Source: Arcobacter ellisii
GTDB lineage: Bacteria > Campylobacterota > Campylobacteria > Campylobacterales > Arcobacteraceae
NCBI RefSeq assembly: GCF_003544915.1
Contig: NZ_CP032097.1
Coordinates: forward strand, 2,108,001-2,172,000
DNA length: 64,000 nt
Direction: 5' to 3'
A program made the translations under genes and the position numbers. Position 1 is the first letter of the stretch. Each line of letters opens with the position of its first letter. A model generated the notes under the pieces. It was not told the DNA's origin, did no database searches, and saw only the letters and a list, made by a program, of their open reading frames with translations. This document shows, piece by piece, positions 59,921 to 64,000 of the stretch.

Positions 59921-60806
59921 ATATCTCTCTATAATGACTTTTAAATCTTTTATGTGGCCAGAACCACTGTTTTTTATCTTCTTTTATTATAGCAGATATT
60001 GCATTAGCTTCTAATTGAGAAATAATTTTTATATCATTTTTCTCATCATCTGTTTTAACTGGAATTATTGGTTCATAAATTTTTATTTTATATGTGTAAT
60101 TTTCTTGATTAAAAATTGCAAGAGGAACAATATAAGCATCAAATTTTCTAGCTAGTGAAGCACTTGAAGCTGATTGATATGCTTTTTTACCTAAAAATTC
60201 AACCTCTTCTCCATCTCTTGCATTTATATTTTGGTCAATAATCAAAGAGATAGCCTCTTTTTTCATCATTGCTTTTACAAGTTTTTTTAATGCCCCATCT
60301 CTAAAAACAATTTTACTTCCTGATGCTTCCCTTGCTTTTACAATAAACTCATCAATTTCACTAAAATTTGATTCTCTGGCTACTTGATGTAAAGGTATTA
60401 CAAATTTATTTATATAACAACTCAACATCTCCATATTTCCAAAATGTGCAGAAATTAAAATAATTGGTTTATTCTCTTTTTTTAAATTTAAAAGAATCTC
60501 TTCATTTTCAATTTTAACTGTTTTTTTTAACTCTTCATCACTTACATCTAAATTTTCTATTAAAGATTGAACCCATAAAATCATATTAAAATATGAATAT
60601 TTTTGAATACTTTTTATTTCATCATTTGATAAAGAGTTATTAAAAACAAATATTAAATTTGTTTCTATAATTTTATTTGTATTTTTTGCAAACAAGTAAC
60701 CACAAGTTGCAATAAATCTAAAAAAAGCTCTTCTTATTGATTTTGGAAGTTTTCTTAAAATAAAAACAACTACCAAAAAAAGTCTATAAACTACTTTTTT
60801 CATCAT
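59895..60806 (-). CDS. Lipid A biosynthesis acyltransferase (LpxL/HtrB family)
   Basis: 303 residues with an N-terminal membrane segment (about 5-20). The active HX4E motif is SAHFGNME (His121, Glu126). FRDGALKKLVKAMMKKEAISLIIDQN is the second conserved block. It adds a secondary acyl chain to lipid A. It overlaps Ppx by 4 bases upstream and ELM1 by 26 bases downstream. Whether it is LpxL or LpxM type cannot be told. Confidence 0.9.
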   Translation of the reverse strand: MMKKVVYRLFLVVVFILRKLPKSIRRAFFRFIATCGYLFAKNTNKIIETNLIFVFNNSLSNDEIKSIQKYSYFNMILWVQSLIENLDVSDEELKKTVKIENEEILLNLKKENKPIILISAHFGNMEMLSCYINKFVIPLHQVARESNFSEIDEFIVKAREASGSKIVFRDGALKKLVKAMMKKEAISLIIDQNINARDGEEVEFLGKKAYQSASSASLARKFDAYIVPLAIFNQENYTYKIKIYEPIIPVKTDDEKNDIKIISQLEANAISAIIKEDKKQWFWPHKRFKSHYREIYEKNFNNK

Positions 60807-62271
60807 AAAATCTTTATTTCTAAATTCTCAGGAGTTTCAAGTTTATCAATATTTGATTCAATCAAAAATGATTTGTTTGGTAGATTTATTTCTAAAAGAT
60901 TATCTTTTAAACTATATTCAACATTTGGTCTTGAAAAATCTTGATTTACTGCAATATTTAATGAAATCATAAATGACATCCATTGCATAACTCTCAATGA
61001 TGGTAATAAATCCTCATATTTTGAAATATCACTTTTTGTTGGAAGCGATTTTTTTGAGAATTTTATAGTATGAGCAACAACCATTCTTGAAGTATGTAAA
61101 AAATCATAATTTAAACCATTTAAAATAAAATCAAAAGCATTATCATTTGATTTATAAAAATTCAGTGTTGAACCAATAGAATGAAGTTTTGAAGAAATTA
61201 CAAGTAAACTTCTAGATTTTTCATCTAAATTATGAAGTGGTTTTAAAACATCAAATATCTTTTTTGCATTATTACCTAAATATGCACTTTGTTTATCATC
61301 AATTTCAAATCTATCAAGTAAACTTCTAACACTTACATTGAAGTTTTCAGGGAATTTATGATTTGAATTTCTCAATAAATCAGTTAAATAAACACCTTCT
61401 CTAACACCAACTCCTGAAGTTACAACTTTTTCTATCTTTAATTCATCTAAAATTGTTTTAAAGATAAATGCACCCTCTTTTATGGTATCAAATCTATCTT
61501 TTTTTACCCCAAAAGATTTTAAATCATCATTATCTTTTGCTCTTGAAATTCTATCAAATAAAGAGATTTCATTTTTTACATCATAAGTAAAGCCATGTAA
61601 AATATCTAATGGATACTGATTTTTAACCATTACAATTTTTGATAATGCTCTAATACTTCCACCAATTCCTACAACTTTTTGAGGAATTTCAATATCTAAA
61701 TCAAAAATCTTTTTTAAATTATCAAATATATAATTTTTTGCACCTTCGATATTATTTTTATTAAAATAAAGCTCTTTTATTCTTACAGTTCCAATATTTA
61801 ATGAAATTGATTTTTCAATTTTTCCATTTCTAACAAATGAAAATTCCGTTGAACCACCACCAATATCAACTGTTACAAATGTATCATCATGTAATAAATT
61901 TGAAGCTGCAACTCCACCAAAATATGCCTCTTTTTCTCCATCAATTACTTTAATATTTAGACCTAATTCATTTCTTACTCTGTTGATAAAAACTTTTGAA
62001 TTTGGAGCATCTCTTAAAGCAGATGTAGCAACACATATAATTTTTCTTGATTTTAATGCATTTGATATATTTAAAAAAGATTTTAAAGATTCATAAGCTC
62101 TTTGCATTGGAATATCCTGAAGATTACCATCATTTTCATAACAACCTTCAGATATTTTCACCCTACTTTTAGTCTCATTTATTAGACTAAATGCAAATCT
62201 ACTACTCTTTTGTAAGACAACCATTCGCATTGAGTTTGAACCAATGTCGATGATTGTAGTCACTTTAGACA

Positions 62272-62272
<1 letters not shown>
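60803..62272 (-). CDS. Ppx/GppA-family phosphatase
   Basis: 489 residues of the exopolyphosphatase/pppGpp phosphatase family. The ASKHA ATPase fold is seen in TTIIDIGSNSMRMVV and TVDIGGGSTEFSFV, with a conserved SLNIGTVRIKE. The C-terminal part is HD-domain-like (LLVISSKLHSIGS). Substrate choice between polyphosphate and pppGpp cannot be decided. The start overlaps the ferredoxin stop (TAATG). Confidence 0.9.
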
Positions 62273-62547
<275 letters not shown>

Positions 62548-62569
62548 TTAATTGTCTTGGAGTTATAAC

Positions 62570-63322
62570 CTAAAATTCTTTAATAATTTCTTTAAGTAAG
62601 TTATATCTTTCTTTATTTTTTGTTATAAATAAATATTCATTTGTTTTATAAATATATAAATCTTTACAAATATATAATGCAGCTGCAATATCAAATTCTC
62701 TTAAATTTCCACCATATAAAACAAATTCATAATTAAAGGCATTACTTAAACTAAGTGCAACTGCTCCTAAAGTTCTAAATTTTATATGATTTGATGTAAG
62801 TTTTTCACAAATTTTTGGATAATTATAAGCTCTTTCAAAAATTGATATTTTATTTTTTGGAACTTCAATTATATTTTTGTATTCCATTTTTTCTAAAGAA
62901 AAAAATTTAATATCATTTTCAAAGGCTCTATAAGTAATAATTCCAGAGATTAAATTTGTAACAAATCCAGCAATTGTTTCATTGTTTTTTTGTAAAGCAA
63001 TTGAAGTACCAAAATATGGTAAATTTGAATAAAAATTATTACTTCCATCAAGTGGGTCAATCACAATTGTAAACTCTTTATCATTTGATAATAATCCTGA
63101 CTCTTCAGAATAGATATTCCCAAATTTTTCAAGATGTTTTATAAAGATATTTTCAGCAGTTAAATCCATATTTAAACAATTGTCTCCACCAAAACCGATT
63201 TGATTTGTATATTGGAAATCATTTAAAGATAGATTGTTATTTATGTAAGTATATAATTCTTTATTTGCAAGCTTTACAGCCTCTATAAAAGAATTTTTAT
63301 ATAAGGCTGTAATATTTTTCAT
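62570..63322 (-). CDS. Inositol-monophosphatase family protein
   Basis: 250 residues. NIYSEES and VIDPLDGSNNFYSNLPYFG carry the metal-binding Glu and Asp residues, and REFDIAAALYICKD matches the WDxAA region. The first motif GDNCLNMDLTAENI is also family-typical. Substrate unclear: IMP, 3'-phosphoadenosine phosphate or fructose-1,6-bisphosphate type. The gltD stop lies 4 bases upstream, so they are co-transcribed. Confidence 0.85.
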   Translation of the reverse strand: MKNITALYKNSFIEAVKLANKELYTYINNNLSLNDFQYTNQIGFGGDNCLNMDLTAENIFIKHLEKFGNIYSEESGLLSNDKEFTIVIDPLDGSNNFYSNLPYFGTSIALQKNNETIAGFVTNLISGIITYRAFENDIKFFSLEKMEYKNIIEVPKNKISIFERAYNYPKICEKLTSNHIKFRTLGAVALSLSNAFNYEFVLYGGNLREFDIAAALYICKDLYIYKTNEYLFITKNKERYNLLKEIIKEF

Positions 63323-63326
63323 TTTA

Positions 63327-64000
63327 TTATGCTAAATCTCTTATGATAGCTTTTGCAGCTTCTCTTCCATCAACTGCAGCAGTTACAGCTAAGTGAGCAC
63401 CTCTTCTACAATCTCCACCAGCATAAACTTTTTTATTTGAAGTTTTGAAATTAGAATCAATTACAATTCCACCCCAAGAGTTAGTTTCAACATTTAATTC
63501 TTTTAAAAATGCTGGAACTTCTGGAGAGAAACCAAGTGCTAAAATCACAACATCAGCTTCTTCAAGATATTCACTACCTTCATTTATTACAACTTTTTGT
63601 CTTCCTGAAGAATCTGGTTCACTCATTGAAGTTTCAAGTAATTCAACTGCAACAGCAGAGTTATTTTCTACTTTGATAGATTTAGGTGCAACATTAAATA
63701 CAAATTCAACACCCTCTTCTTTAGCATTAACAACCTCTTTTTTAGATCCAGGCATATTTTTTTCATCTCTTCTATAAAGACATTTTACAGTTTCCGCACC
63801 TTCTCTAACAGATGTTCTAACACAGTCCATTGCAGTATCTCCACCACCAATAACAACAACTCTTTTATCTTTAACATCAATGTAATCTACATTTTTACTT
63901 CCAAGATTTCTTTTTTGAATTCCTGTTAAAAAATCAATTGCAAAATATACATTAGATGCATTTTCACCATCAATTTTAACTTTGTTACTTGCTGTTGCAC
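63327..64000 (-). CDS. gltD: Glutamate synthase small subunit, 3' part only
   Basis: The gene continues past the window end; only the C-terminal about 224 residues are present. VVVIGGGDTAMDCVRTSVRE is the NADPH-binding loop. VKCLYRRDEKNMPGSKKEV and the FAD-binding end VYAGGDCRRGAHLAVTAAVDGREAA are both typical of GltD and related beta subunits. It supplies electrons for glutamate formation from glutamine. The open frame runs through position 64000, so no start is visible here. Confidence 0.88.
   Translation of the reverse strand, partial: ATASNKVKIDGENASNVYFAIDFLTGIQKRNLGSKNVDYIDVKDKRVVVIGGGDTAMDCVRTSVREGAETVKCLYRRDEKNMPGSKKEVVNAKEEGVEFVFNVAPKSIKVENNSAVAVELLETSMSEPDSSGRQKVVINEGSEYLEEADVVILALGFSPEVPAFLKELNVETNSWGGIVIDSNFKTSNKKVYAGGDCRRGAHLAVTAAVDGREAAKAIIRDLA

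Overview
The window is strongly A+T-rich, with short intergenic gaps, AGGA-type ribosome binding sites and many TTG starts. The gene set (FeoAB, CcoG, two-component systems, GyrA with Thr at residue 85, a CgeB-like and WaaE-like LPS core cluster) and the protein sequences point to a Campylobacterota bacterium, most likely of the Arcobacter group (Arcobacteraceae). The genus cannot be fixed from this alone. No prophage, insertion sequence, CRISPR array or plasmid gene was seen.

Layout. 1-3550: tRNA-Leu, then an oxidative-stress block (katG, 2-Cys peroxiredoxin, thioredoxin) with Fur/PerR-like boxes upstream. 3628-7345: an MscS-type channel overlapping a PAS histidine kinase. 7365-9068: small membrane, HTH and unknown genes, including an unlisted 37-residue ORF at 8232-8345. 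9090-12216: proA and a membrane-bound GH17-type protein. 13066-19929: ccoG, a histidine kinase/response regulator pair, ogt, a phosphomannomutase, a nitrilase-fold amidase and a lytic transglycosylase-like protein. 20015-24737: an iron block. Two Fur-like boxes precede a 19-residue peptide ending GCTC, a DUF2325 protein, an unknown 252-residue protein and a flavodoxin; fur, feoA and feoB follow, with a perfect 15-bp palindrome over the feoA -10 element.

24774-31000: housekeeping genes (bpt, trpA, panB, ruvB, an AI-2E family transporter), a ferredoxin-thioredoxin-reductase/rhodanese fusion and a VF530-family protein. 31076-36735: a complete rRNA operon on the minus strand (16S, tRNA-Ile, tRNA-Ala, 23S, 5S) with consensus promoter, terminator and long inverted repeats that flank the 16S and 23S genes. 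36861-38264: a tautomerase-cupin-TetR operon with a 20-bp palindromic operator at its promoter. 38267-38561: three identical tRNA-Asn genes in tandem behind one consensus promoter.

38627-47823: a minus-strand housekeeping run (radical SAM, hemE, YqhA family, asd, gyrA, YdcH family, argJ, K+ channel, rpmB). 47885-62272: a surface-polysaccharide/LPS core cluster with several glycosyltransferases, two paralogous polysaccharide deacetylases, an O-antigen-ligase-like protein, a lipid A acyltransferase and an ELM1-family protein. A plus-strand MBOAT O-acyltransferase/SGNH pair sits inside it. 60803-64000: Ppx/GppA, a 2[4Fe-4S] ferredoxin, an inositol-monophosphatase family protein and the 3' part of gltD, which runs off the window.

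The best candidate for something undescribed is the Fur-box-preceded 19-residue CxC peptide and its two poorly known partners. Other points of interest are the FTR-rhodanese fusion, the channel with unusual filter and RCK sequence, and the mirror-image deacetylase/glycosyltransferase arrangement.
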